A model generated the notes under the pieces. It did not search any database. It was not told the origin of the DNA and saw only the letters and a program-made list of their open reading frames with translations. 64,000 nt of DNA from Adiantum capillus-veneris (lineage: Eukaryota; Streptophyta; Polypodiopsida; Polypodiales; Pteridaceae), in NCBI GenBank assembly GCA_014529385.2, contig CM043971.1, positions 55,723,209 through 55,787,208 on the forward strand, read 5' to 3'. Position 1 is the stretch's first letter, and each line of letters begins with the position of its first letter. Positions 21,300-31,829 of this stretch are shown here, in pieces. The position numbers and the translations under genes are program-made.

Positions 21300-22810
21300 A
21301 GGGAGCAGCAGAAGCTTGAAGACATGCTTGGAAGCTCTGGACTGTTTTCATGAGATGCGAAGATATGGCCTAGAGCTCCAAATGCAATGACCTGCTCTCG
21401 CAGCTTGAAGACATCTGGCATCATGCAAGATGTTGGTGTATAGGCAAAAGAATCCAGGATGAGGATGATATTGTTAGTCAGGGGCTGTTGACAAAAAATG
21501 TCGTGCTTGGCACTGCCTTGGTTGACATGTATGCCAAATGTGGCGTACTAGATGAAGCACAAAAAGTGCCTGACGAGCTTCCTCTCCGAAATGTCATCTC
21601 CTATAATGCTTTGATCCTGGAGTGGCAGGGTCAGGAAGCTCTGGACTATTTTCACAAAAAGTGCTTGACGAGCTTCCTCTCCGGAATGTCGTCTCTTGGA
21701 ATTCTTTGATCGCGGGATATGCCCAATAGTGGCAGGGCCAGGAGGCTCTTGGCTGTTTTTGGCAGATGCAAAGAGAGAGCAACTCTCCAACTGCATTCAC
21801 CTACGCTTGTATCTTGAAGGCATGTGCCGTTATGCAAGATGTTGATATGGGTAAAAGAAATCATGATGATATTGTTAGTCAGGGATTGTTGGAAAAAAAC
21901 GATGTACTTGGCACTGCCTTGGCATGTATGCCAAATGTGGTGCACTTGAGAAAGCACAAAATGTGCTCGAGGAGTTTACTATTCGGAGCGATGTCTCTTG
22001 GAATGCACTGATTGCAGCATACACACAACAGGAGTGGGGCTAGAAAGCTTTAGGTTGTTTTCAACGGATGCAAAGTGAGGGCCTCTGTGCATATACAATC
22101 ACCTATGCATGCATCTTGAAGGCATGTGCTCTACCCAAGATGTTGATATGGGCTTAAATATTTTCTTTGATATTTTTAGCCAAGGGTTGTTGCAAAAATT
22201 ATCGTGCTTGGAAATACCTTGGTCCACACACATCCGTTTTCTCTCGCAACACCGCCAAGCAAGCAGCAATAAAGGCTACACAAGCAAAAAGACATTGAGT
22301 ATTTCTTTTGTGAGCTCACTTAAAGATTGTGCTAAGGAGAAGGTTTTGTACCAAGGCAGTAGGATTCATGATGATATTTGCAATATGGGTAACTTGAAAA
22401 GAATGCATACTTGGAAAAAATGGTGGTCAGTATGTATGTCAAGTGCGATGCACCTTTCAGTGTGCAACAAGTCTTTAACGAGCTTACTGTGTTGCGGGAT
22501 GTTGTCTTGTGGAATGCACTGATTGCAGGATATGCCCAACAGAGACGCAATTACCTATGCATGCATCTTGAAGGCATGTAGCTCTACCCAAGATGCTGAT
22601 ATGGGCTTGAATATTTTCTATGCTATTGTTAGCCAAGGGCTATTGCAAAAATTGTCGTGCTTGCCAATGCCTTGGTCCACACACATCCGTTTTCTCTTGA
22701 ACCACCGCCAAGCAAGCATCAATAAAGGCTACACAAGCAAAAATGGAGAGCAAGAGAATGAGTCTTTCTTTTGTGAGCTCACTTAAAGACTATGCTAAGG
22801 AGAAGGTTTT
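21300..22810 (+). pseudogene. PPR protein pseudogene, 5' part
   Basis: Frames switch repeatedly, but the text is unmistakable for pentatricopeptide repeats of the E/DYW-type PLS or P-class arrays: VLGTALVDMYAKCGVLDEAQKV, ELPLRNVISYNALI, TYACILKAC..QDVDMG, DIVSQGLLEKNDVLGTAL, VSWNALIA.Y.QQ. PPR proteins bind organellar RNA in chloroplasts and mitochondria. Here frameshifts and stops are dense, so no product is made. A segment of about 450 bp is tandemly duplicated (about 22100-22345 and 22549-22810). The right edge at 22810 is the insertion point of Copia element A, and the reading resumes at 44881. Confidence 0.85.
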
Positions 22811-23037
22811 TGTTGGAATTAGGGTTGCAGAGAAACACACACAGCTTGGAGAAGACGAAGGAAGCTCAAGAGACACAATAGAGAGTGTGTTACTTAGTGT
22901 GCAATGGAAAGATAGATAGCCCTAGAGTGATGGACGTATATACAATGCTCGGGGGCAAAAACCTCCTAAAGAGAAAAAAAATGCCCCGGCGGTCCTAGTA
23001 TGTTCACACACATCACTATCGCATGTATATGGTAACA
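22811..23037 (-). repeat. 3' LTR of element A
   Basis: 227 bp, TG...CA bounded, matching the LTR at 44651-44875 and the LTR of element D at 49885-50113. Confidence 0.93.
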
Positions 23038-23050
23038 AATCCCCCCGGAG
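23038..23050 (-). promoter_or_regulatory. Polypurine tract of element A
   Basis: Plus-strand AATCCCCCCGGAG next to the LTR is CTCCGGGGGGATT on the coding strand. This is the expected plus-strand primer for reverse transcription. Element D has the same site at 50114. Confidence 0.8.
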
Positions 23051-23099
23051 TGATGTGGTGAACGAGAGCTGGCACATGAGTAAAGGGAAGTGCCATGCC

Positions 23100-24878
23100 C
23101 TGAGGACATGATCAGTCCACAAAGGGGAGTAAGCCCAAAGCTTTGCGGAAAGCTTCAAGCTTCTCATAAGACAATGCCTTTGTGAAAAGATCTGCAAGGT
23201 TGTCCTGTGTTGGCACATAAGCCAAGCTGATCTCTCCTGCTGAGAGACTCTCCTTGACATAGTGGTAATGTACCTCAATGTGCTTGCAACTACCAATGCG
23301 CTTCGATTGTCAATGTAGATAGTGTTGGTAGTGTCCTGTCCAACACCCAAATCAGTCATAAGGCGTCTGAGCCATACACACTCAGCCGTAGCTATGAAGA
23401 CTGTCCTGTACTCAGTCTCACAACGCGAAGTGGCCACAATACGTTGCTTCTTGCTCAACCATGATATACATGAACTACCAAGCATGAAACAAAAACCACT
23501 TGTGGACACTTGTGTGTCAAAACAACCAGCCCAATCTAAGTCCGAAACAGCATTTAAGTCTGGCGGTAATGATCCCTCCTTGGGATAAAAATAAGCCAAG
23601 ATGTAAAGTGTCACTAAGGTAGCGGAAAATCCTCTTGACAACTTGCCAATGTTTAGATCCTGGGCTATGCATAAATCTGCTGACATGTGAGACTGCTAAC
23701 TGAAAATCTAGCCTCGTGTTGCATACATAAATGAGACAGCCAACAACAGTTTGGTAAAGAGTGACATCAGCAGGATCGCCATCATCATGTAGACTCAACT
23801 TCAAACCTGTTTCCATGGGAGTGGCAATAGGTTTGCAATCCTCAAGTCAAAACTTACATAGCAATGTCTCTATGTAACTTTTCTGACACAAGGCAATATC
23901 ACCATCACACTACTTAAACTGTATACCCAAGTAATGATGCAACAACCCCAAATCTTTCATCTTGAAAGTAGTATTCAAATCAGCCTTAAATTCAACAATA
24001 TGTCTCTCATTTGGTCCAGTGATCAACAAATCATCGACATAAAGAACCACAATGAGAAGTACATCACCCTCACGCTTTACATACAATGTGCTTTCTGTTG
24101 GACTGTTACGAAAGCCTCGTTTAACCAAATGAGTGTCAGCTTTCTCATACCAAGCACGAGGAGATTGCTTCAACCACAAAGCCTTCTTACATCTGCACAC
24201 TTTGTCCTCTTGTCCTTTTATGACAAAACCACGAGGTTGCGTTACATAAACTTCCTCAAATATGTCACCATTCAAGAAAGCCGTAACAATGTTTGATTGA
24301 TGTATATCCCAACCAAAATGAACTGCCTATGCACATAGAAAACGCACAGTAGTCATACGACAAGTGGGAGCAAAAGTCTCTTTATAATCTATGCCTTTTT
24401 GCTGTGCATAACCCTTTGCAACAAGTCGATCCTTATGGCGATCTATCTCACCATTCTGCTTGCGTTTCAACTTGTAAACCCACTTCGTACCAATGGCCTT
24501 TTTGCCAAGAGGCAAATCACATAAAGTCCATGTGTCATTTTCTATAAGTGCATCATATTCTGATTGCATGGTAACCATCCAATTTTCTAAATTCTGTGCT
24601 TCAGAAGACAAAGGCTCCTCAACATCATGTAAGCTAGACACAGCCAAAGCATAACAATATGATGTATAAGATGCATGGAGAGAGCCTGAACGAGTACGAC
24701 TAGACAAAGGTGTATCCAATTTACTGTCACGCAAAGTGTGCAGCAGCCAATTTTGGCATACCTCTAGCTTGCTCATTTTCAGCCCTTTCCTCGTCAAGTA
24801 CATCATGTACATCTGCATCAGTAATAGGATGATCTGTAACGTTCTTAGAAACCCCCATAGGTTGTACATTTTCCTCAT
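23100..24878 (-). pseudogene. Element A reverse transcriptase and RNase H
   Basis: Copia RT text in order: TKWVYKLKRKQNGEIDRHKDRLVAKGYAQ-type entry (about 24440), AFLNGDIFEEVYVTQP, LKQSPRAWYEK, LYVDDLLITGPN (catalytic YVDD near 24029-24045), MKDLGLLHHYLGIQFK, and VSRFMHSPGSKHW. RNase H follows with DLDWAGC, TSGFCFMLGSS-ISWLSKKQ and YIDNRSALVVAS. Stops lie near 24327, 23910 and 23860, with a frameshift near 23600 and another in the RNase H. The chain is nearly complete in length but cannot be translated as one protein. Confidence 0.88.
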
Positions 24879-26299
24879 TGGAAGTTACATTCGTATTTCC
24901 ACCACTGAAAAGCGGCAACAAAGTGTCATAAATGTCCTGTGAGCTTACATTACTGTCTCTAGTACATGACAGCAAGGGCTGAACAAAATCTTCCACAAAC
25001 ACTACATCCCGTGAAACCAGAATACGCTTTGTTTGCGGATGATATAACCTGTAACCTTTGCTTTCAGCACTATAACCAACAAACATACATTTCACAGCCT
25101 TATCATCCAATTTTCTGTGCTCTGTTTGTGGCACCAAAGTATATGCAAAACAACCAAAAACACGCATGTGCTCAATAGAAGGCTTTCTATCATGCCATGC
25201 TTCATATGGAGTAATAGACTGCAAAGCTTTCGTAGGACACTTGTTAAGTACATAAGTGGCACACATGATGGCCTCAAGCAAAAAAGAATGCAGCAAAGCT
25301 TGACTTTTGACCATACATCGTGCCATTTCCGTCAGTGACCTGTTTTTCCTCTCAGCAACACCATTTTGCTGAGATGTATAAGGCACTGTACATTGGTGTT
25401 TTATCCCACAACTAGCCAGAAATGCAATAAATTCATGAGATATATACTCCCCCCTCAATCGGAACGGAGGGTGCCCATAGTACATTTCGATACATTTTTA
25501 GCCATAGAAAGAAATTGTTTGAAGCACATAAAAACTTCGGACTTCGCTTTAAGCGAAAATACCCATGCATGCGTGGAGTAATCATCAGTGAAAGTCACAA
25601 AGTACAGGTAATTGCCCAAGGAAAGAGTTTGCATGGGCCCACAAGCACAAGCCACAACCTGCATGTGGCCCAAACCTGACCATCCTTTGGAAACTTAGAA
25701 CGCTGCATCTTACCCAAAATATAGCCTTCACAAACATGTTTGACAGGTGCTTCAGGAGGTGGCAAAGAAGCAACCATATCTGATTTCTGCAAACGCAACA
25801 AACTGGCAAAATTCATATGACCAAAACGTGTATGCCAAAGTTTTGCATCTGAAATAGCCCTTGAATCTGCAACAGCATTTGCAAAATTTTATCCACACTT
25901 GTCATACAAAGTGAGCTTATACAGCCCACGGCACAAAAGGCCAGATGCAACAATTTCATCACCAAAACTGAGATCATGAACTGTACATCTGTCATCCACA
26001 AATTTGACTACAAGTCAAAGTCTAGCAAGTGCGGATATAGACAAGAGATTCTTCTTGATCCCAGGTACATAAAGTGCATCAACAAGTGTGAAAGAACTGC
26101 CATTTGCAGCAGTAAGCACAATCTTTCCAACTCCCTGAATCGGATAAGAGGCATTGTTGGCACAAGTGACTGAATTCCCATGAGGGACAGACTCGAGAGA
26201 GGTAAACAATTCACAATGTGAGGTAATGTGCTTTGTAGCACCATTCTCGAAATACCACACATGTGAATTTGCAGCAACTGACAAGCATGCATCATGGAC
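24727..26299 (-). pseudogene. Element A protease and integrase region
   Basis: The protease segment at about 26230-26262 reads YFENGATKHIT, where the family motif is DSGA. The catalytic Asp-Ser is Glu-Asn here, so the enzyme should be dead. Then come the GAG-pre-integrase segment (KLWHTRFGHMNFASLLRLQK) and integrase pieces with the 'DEAF/TDDYS' (about 25590), 'SCGIKHQCTVPYTSQQNGVAERKNRSL' (about 25340-25420) and 'EAWHDRKPSIEHMRVFGC' segments. Frames shift at about 25810 and 25590. The last open part is 25485-24727. Confidence 0.85.
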
Positions 26300-27352
26300 A
26301 ACAAGATTGTAAGAGCACTCTGCACTAAAAGCCCATTCTGCATCAACATCAGCATCACAGTTTCCTTTCAAAGAAGAGTCAACAATGGCTGCATTTGTAG
26401 TGGAACCAACATTTGCAGTGGAACCACCCTCTTTCTTCTTAGCCTCTTTGGCCTTCAACTTAGAACACGACTTGATCAAGTGATCATTAGCTTTACAATA
26501 ATGGCAACGCATCTTCTTTTTGCCCTTATCACCAGAATTGCCAGACGAAGTGCTGCCAGCAGAAGCATTAGGAACAGAAATTTTGCCACTCGCAATAGAA
26601 CCATAAGAAGTGGCTCCATTGCTGTTACCACCCTTTCTTTGGGAAGCAATAAAAGCGTGTTCAACTGCATGCTGTCTAGTCCTGTTTTTTTTGGAAAGTA
26701 ACTCTTGCAATAGCAATGTGTATAATGCATCAAACTTGACAACTTCTGAATTTCCTTGGGTCATAAGTCTCCAAGTACTAGCAAAAGTCTGGTAGGAATC
26801 TGGTAAGGCATCAAGAATAGTCTGCTCAAGGGAACTGTTTGAAATGACTTCACCTGCAGAAATAAGTTGCTCATTGATATCCTTGACACTAGCAAGAATA
26901 GTGTCTGTATCATCTTCCTCATGCATAATCTTCGACTCCAACTCTTTACGCAGCAAAGCAATTTTAGCCTCATTGCGACTTGCATAAAGACCAGCCAAAA
27001 TATCTCAAGCCTGTTTTGCAGATTTTGCTGAAGGGATGTGAGGAACAATGGTGCGATTCACAAACAATGTAATCAATGCATGAGCGTGCGCATCCTTTAC
27101 ATCCCAACGAGCTTGTTATGCCGTAGGCAAAACAACTCTAATTGCAGCAATCCTTGCAGCAAGACCTGCAACATCCTCAACATCGCCTGCATTCTCAGAA
27201 CTAGAATGTACATCAATGCCCTGCACAATTTTCTAGACGCCCTTTGACACAAGAACATGTTGCATCATATAAGCCCACATAGGGTAGTTGTCCCCATCCA
27301 ACCTGTCCTTAGCAGCAAACATTTTGAACACATCTGTGTTGTTGTTAGCCAT
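26300..27352 (-). pseudogene. Element A gag (nucleocapsid)
   Basis: Starts at ATG 27350-27352 with MANNNTDVF, followed by LDGDNYPMWAYMM, the conserved Copia gag N-terminus ('L-G-NY--W---M'). A capsid region with LPDSYQTFASTWRLMTQ follows, then a zinc knuckle CHYCKANDHLIKSC (CX2CX4HX4C, about 26470-26512). At least three in-frame stops interrupt the first 120 codons (near 27235, 27118 and 27007). Each is explicable as a C-to-T or G-to-A change in a Trp or Gln codon. Gag would package the element RNA in cytoplasmic particles. Confidence 0.85.
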
Positions 27353-27625
27353 GGTAAATGTTGCACCTGATGTGAAAACTGCTCGAAAATAGGAGAAACA
27401 GAGCGGGAACAACACGTGCTATATAGCACAAACCGTAGAAAACTATGAGGTACCTGTTATGCAGAAAACGACACTGAAAAAAATTCTGCACAAAATGACG
27501 AAATAGCCTATGCAGTACTGCCTGTAGTGGAAATGGAGGCCGAAATGATCCCGAATCAAAATTTGAGCAGATTGAGCTCTACGAGCACACCCGAAATTTT
27601 TGTCGACCTGCAAACGCTTGCCAAA

Positions 27626-28572
27626 TGTTGGACGGAAGCAAATCACACACGCATGCAAACACTACCTAGATCAACATAATGTCAATCGAGGACACAGATG
27701 ATACGATAGGCACACAGAGGAAATCTATTTAGCTTGTCAGGCTGAGACCATCCTACACATACAACACTCTGGAAGGCCAACTATACCACAATCAAGAACC
27801 TCACTGCTCTCAACTACACCACCTAGCCACATACACACATACGGAAGGTAACTCGCCTAATCATGCCAGATTCGTACGAAACATAAGGAACACCATCCCC
27901 TCACTAGGATACACCTGTCCCTAAGCTTCTACACTCAAAACCCTCACTGTAAACCCATCTGCAGAAAACGCGTAGGATGACAGAGCTGAATTTTGAAAGT
28001 GCCCGAAACTGAAATTTATGAGTACCTATGCGTAGCTTATGTCGCCACGATTCTATAGACTACTAGCGCGCAGAAAACAGACATCGTTTGATACACTTGC
28101 GGCCACAAATAGCTCGTAGATGCGTCGGCGTGTGTACTTCGTCTCACGTGGAATGCTTGGCGTTGTCGCGTAGCTCTCCTCGAGCCTACACCAATGGTGC
28201 AGTCGGATCTCCAATGTGTTGAGCGAGCCGGGCGTAGCGAGATGATAAAGCTCACGCTCACTCTCTTTCTCTCTCACACACAATAGACAGCAGCGCTAAA
28301 TTTTGATTATGATAAAAGTCTCCTTACAAAATGACCTAGGTACCTTATATACTAAGGCTACCTTAGGTTTAACCAAAAATGGGGTTGAAAGGGTCAAATG
28401 GCTTTGTATTTATAATCTGGAAGTGCCATTGCACCCCGGCTTCTGAAACTAGAATAACTACTCATTACAAATGATGTTTATAGCCATAATCCGCAGCATT
28501 TCATTACTCGCAAAAGATAAGACTTTGGTACGAAACTTAAGTTATGTTGTGTTGTTGACCCGGCGGTCAACA
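27626..28572 (-). repeat. 3' LTR of element B
   Basis: 947 bp. Its right end is the hairpin-forming TGTTGACCCGGCGGTCAACA (28553-28572), 8-bp arms with a 4-bp loop, and this is repeated at the same place in the other LTR. Confidence 0.95.
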
Positions 28573-28580
28573 CACCCCCC
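28573..28580 (-). promoter_or_regulatory. Polypurine tract of element B
   Basis: CACCCCCC on the plus strand (GGGGGGTG on the coding strand) borders the 3' LTR. Confidence 0.7.
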
Positions 28581-30283
28581 TTCTGCGTTCATGTCATCCC
28601 CGACATGACCTGATTGTCGATGGCGATGTGGTCTTTGCTGTCGTTTTGGCTTCATCTGTTGCACTGCTTGTAACTTTGTCGAACCACAACAAGAACTATG
28701 ATCCATTAGAGCGGACATCTATCATCATAACCATTCATCTTTTGAGATCCTCTGATTACTTGTATGTCTGCTCTTCTTCATTGGGGACTTCTTTGTTCCT
28801 GTGCAATCATGTTGTTAGTGTTGTCTGCAGCTTTGTTATTGTAGTCCATTCTTCGACTCGCCATTGAGGAGAAGTATGCTTTGATCTGAAATTGGTGCTC
28901 CAATTCATTTGTCAATTGATTTGAGTAGCATTTCCTTATTGTTGATGTAGAAGGAATATTTACAAGAGGATGGTGATAGGTGTCCTTAAATTAGGGTCTA
29001 AAACCTGGATGACCAAAGGGAAAAAACCCGGTGGGAAAAAAAATGCCTTTGGTATACGCTCTTATTGGAGTTGAGCAGTTGAACGTGAAGTACATGTTCA
29101 TGAAAGGTGAGTGCTTGGGTGAAACACGGAAAGAGTGCCTGATGCAAGTGCCAATTATGGGACACTCTATATGCATATGAGAAATTTGTCAACAAAAGCA
29201 TGCAATGTGAAAGAAGGAAATGATGGGTGTTTCGAGGAATAAATGTAGCACATGTGACATCAAAAGATGTCTCAGTAGCTTCCACCTTTCCAAGAAGGTT
29301 TTTCGATGTAGAAGTTTCTCCACTCGTATCTCACTGTGCTCAGTACGTGAGTGTCTTTTGGACCTTCTCCTTCACTTCACCAGACTTAAGTACTTAGACT
29401 TCGACTCTTTTGCTCACCTATACCAGCATGAGCGACACAACGTAAATATGCTCAACTCTTTCAGCTTGAGCAGTACCTAGAATAGCTAAGACGCTTATAC
29501 CACAGAGAATATTACTTGAAGCTTTGGGACTAACACCTCACTCATTTTGTGGCGTAGCTACTCGACTCCGACTTGTATGACTTGTCGGTTCCATGTTGAC
29601 ACTGCTTTGTGACAAGTTCTTCGGCTGTTGTAGTGGCTGCTGAGACATACTTCGTGAAGTTTCATCGTTTCCCTGTACCTTCTTCTTTTTGTAGTGCTCA
29701 AGCCTCTCGTCAGTCTTTTCTTCATGTGGATTATGGATTTTTTATTTTTTTCTTAATAATAAACAAAGAAAATCTTAAAACAACTCAACAAAAGAAAAAT
29801 CATTCAAATAGAAATGTAAATGCTATGTACACTATACACATGTCCCTAGGGGCTCATATATGGATTTTGTCCCCATACTCCTCTGTAACACTACTAGGAG
29901 GGCATATACTCTAAATTTCATCAAAAAATTATCACAATAAAACGCAAAAATTCAATGCATCTCACAAAACATTTCCCTCTAATAGTCATAATGTTAGGTC
30001 CGCATTTAGAATGCCTCCCCCCTTCCTATTTGGAGTCATCCTTTACAACAGGGTATCGCAAAGGGTATGTGTTGTGCTTGGGCAATTAAAAGTTGTGCCT
30101 ATGCAGGCCTTGTAATGTAGCCCTATTATGCATACACAGTCAATGCATGGAAAAGATTTATGTTGTGCAAGATGTGGGTATAAACTGCTTATTGGTATTT
30201 GTTGGCGAGGCTTCCTATTCTAAGCAATATAATGGTCTTTGAAGCTTCGGTATCGTTGCTTGATTGAAGCGACTTGCTCTCTT
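28581..30283 (-). other. Element B 3' internal region without coding signature
   Basis: 1.7 kb between the tail ORF and the polypurine tract. I searched all frames for YVDD/YIDD, HHCC and DDE-type contexts and saw none. It therefore does not supply a missing pol. Confidence 0.6.
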
Positions 30284-31548
30284 CTAACTGTACTGTAATC
30301 GTAGGAAGAATTGTAAGAATTCAAGCGACGATGCACTGACAACAGTTTTGTTGTTCTTCTTTGGGACCCATTTCTTTGCGATTATTAGCTGTTTTGTTGC
30401 TGGCTCTCGTTTAGGAACCCATACTTGCCCGTGCTTCGTTTGGGAACCCATACTTGCCTGTGCTTCGTTTGTGTTTGAAGAGAATTCTTTGGGATCCACC
30501 TTTTTGTTGTGTGAGTCAACAATGGTCTTTGCTTGAGCCCTTGTACGCTTGGTTGGGGACGGGATTTAGGGTTTGAAAGTTGATACTGTGGTTGTTTTGG
30601 AATCCAAATGAATTCCTGACTTTTTTGTGCTTGAATCAACTTCTTTGGAGCCCAAACCTGAGTTGTGAAAGCTTGCGACTTTGTGATATTCTTACCCGTT
30701 CGTGCACGCTTTCCTTGTTTTTGTTTTGGTGTTGGATCTTGTGATTTGTCATTAGAGATCTTTGTCTTCTTGATCCATATCTGTTTTTGGCCGATCTGGC
30801 TTTTTGTTATCCAGATTTGTCGAGCTTTTTGGCTTTGACTTGTCCTATTCTTTTGACCTGTCATGGTTGTTGCTGAAGTGGTTGGTGATACTGATGGTCT
30901 GAGTTGATGATAGGGGATGTCGTAAGATTCATCACTATCGCTACTATCCTCAGCAAGGTTAACTTCTTGTACTTTCCCTTGATTTTTTGGCTGGTAGTGG
31001 AAAGTTACTATCTGTTTGCTCGTGGGTGGTAGTTTCTTAGAGGACTTTTCTAGCCCATTGATTAGAGCATTGTTAGCTCGTTGCTCTGGTCGTATTCCTC
31101 CTAGCTGAGTCTTTGCATCCTTATTAGGAGCCATGTATGAGGATGCTTGTGGTGGCTGTGTCTTCACGGAGGACTTTGGAATCCACTTTTGATGCACTTT
31201 ATTCGTATAACGATGACATTGATTCCTGGGTCGTTGATCTTCTTGAAGCTCGAAGTGTTCTACAGAGTCATAGAACTCGTCGTCTTCTTCATCTTTTGAT
31301 TCTCCACATTTCTTTTTTTGCTCCTTATTTCGAGAGCTTGTTGATGTCTGGATCTCTTCGTTTTCTTGGATTACACTCACTGCAAAATAAGGAACGACAT
31401 CATAGCCATTTTCATCACAAAACTTTGTTGTGGGAGCACCCTCCACGGCGCACACGTCCAGAGTAGCCAAGATGTGTTCCCGTCCAAAAGGCTCTAACGC
31501 TTCTTCAGGAAATGGTTCTGGGATATAGTCCTTATCCTCTATAACCCG
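30284..31548 (-). pseudogene. Element B tail domain with repeated W-x-P-K motifs
   Basis: Frame-continuous with the protease once Copia C is removed. It begins VIEDKDYIPEPFPEEALEPFGRE, has an acidic stretch (KDEEDDEFYDSVEHFELQED), then a Lys/Gln/Ser-rich basic tail with at least nine motifs: QKWIPK, QIWITK, QIWIKK, QVWAPK, FIWIPK, KRWIPK, QVWVPK, and in the next frame QVWVPK and KKWVPK. A small duplication near 30410-30460 coincides with a frameshift, and the last part is open in the other frame to 30284. Similar WVPK motifs occur in linker regions of some plant retroelement polyproteins (general recollection). Here they form an array and replace pol. A nucleic-acid-binding role is a guess. 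Confidence 0.65.
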
Positions 31549-31740
31549 TGAAGGAGTACGAGCGGAAGTGCGACGCGAGAGAGAGTGCGAGAAGAAGAGC
31601 ACGACGATATGGTGAACTCGCTTTACTGTAATGTGTAGAGCATAGTGAGTTCTTATTAGGTTTTTACAAAAGAATATGTGTACATACCTGGCGGCCCGCC
31701 CACTTACCTGGGCGACCACATTGGGCTTTATACCCCAACA
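31549..31740 (-). repeat. 3' LTR of element C
   Basis: 192 bp beginning TGAAGGAGTACG and ending CCCCAACA on the plus strand. Confidence 0.96.
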
Positions 31741-31755
31741 ACCTCCCACTTAAAG
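31741..31755 (-). promoter_or_regulatory. Polypurine tract of element C
   Basis: ACCTCCCACTT on the plus strand reads AAGTGGGAGGT on the coding strand, next to the 3' LTR. Confidence 0.88.
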
Positions 31756-31829
31756 TCCAATGTGGTACTTTAAGTGTGAGAGAAGCTACTATACAAGCTA
31801 ATATACAAGAGATGTAGAGAAGTGATGTA

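Noticed and set aside
28581..30283. Hidden RT or integrase of element B
   Set aside because: I looked in all frames for catalytic contexts of RT, RNase H and integrase and saw none.
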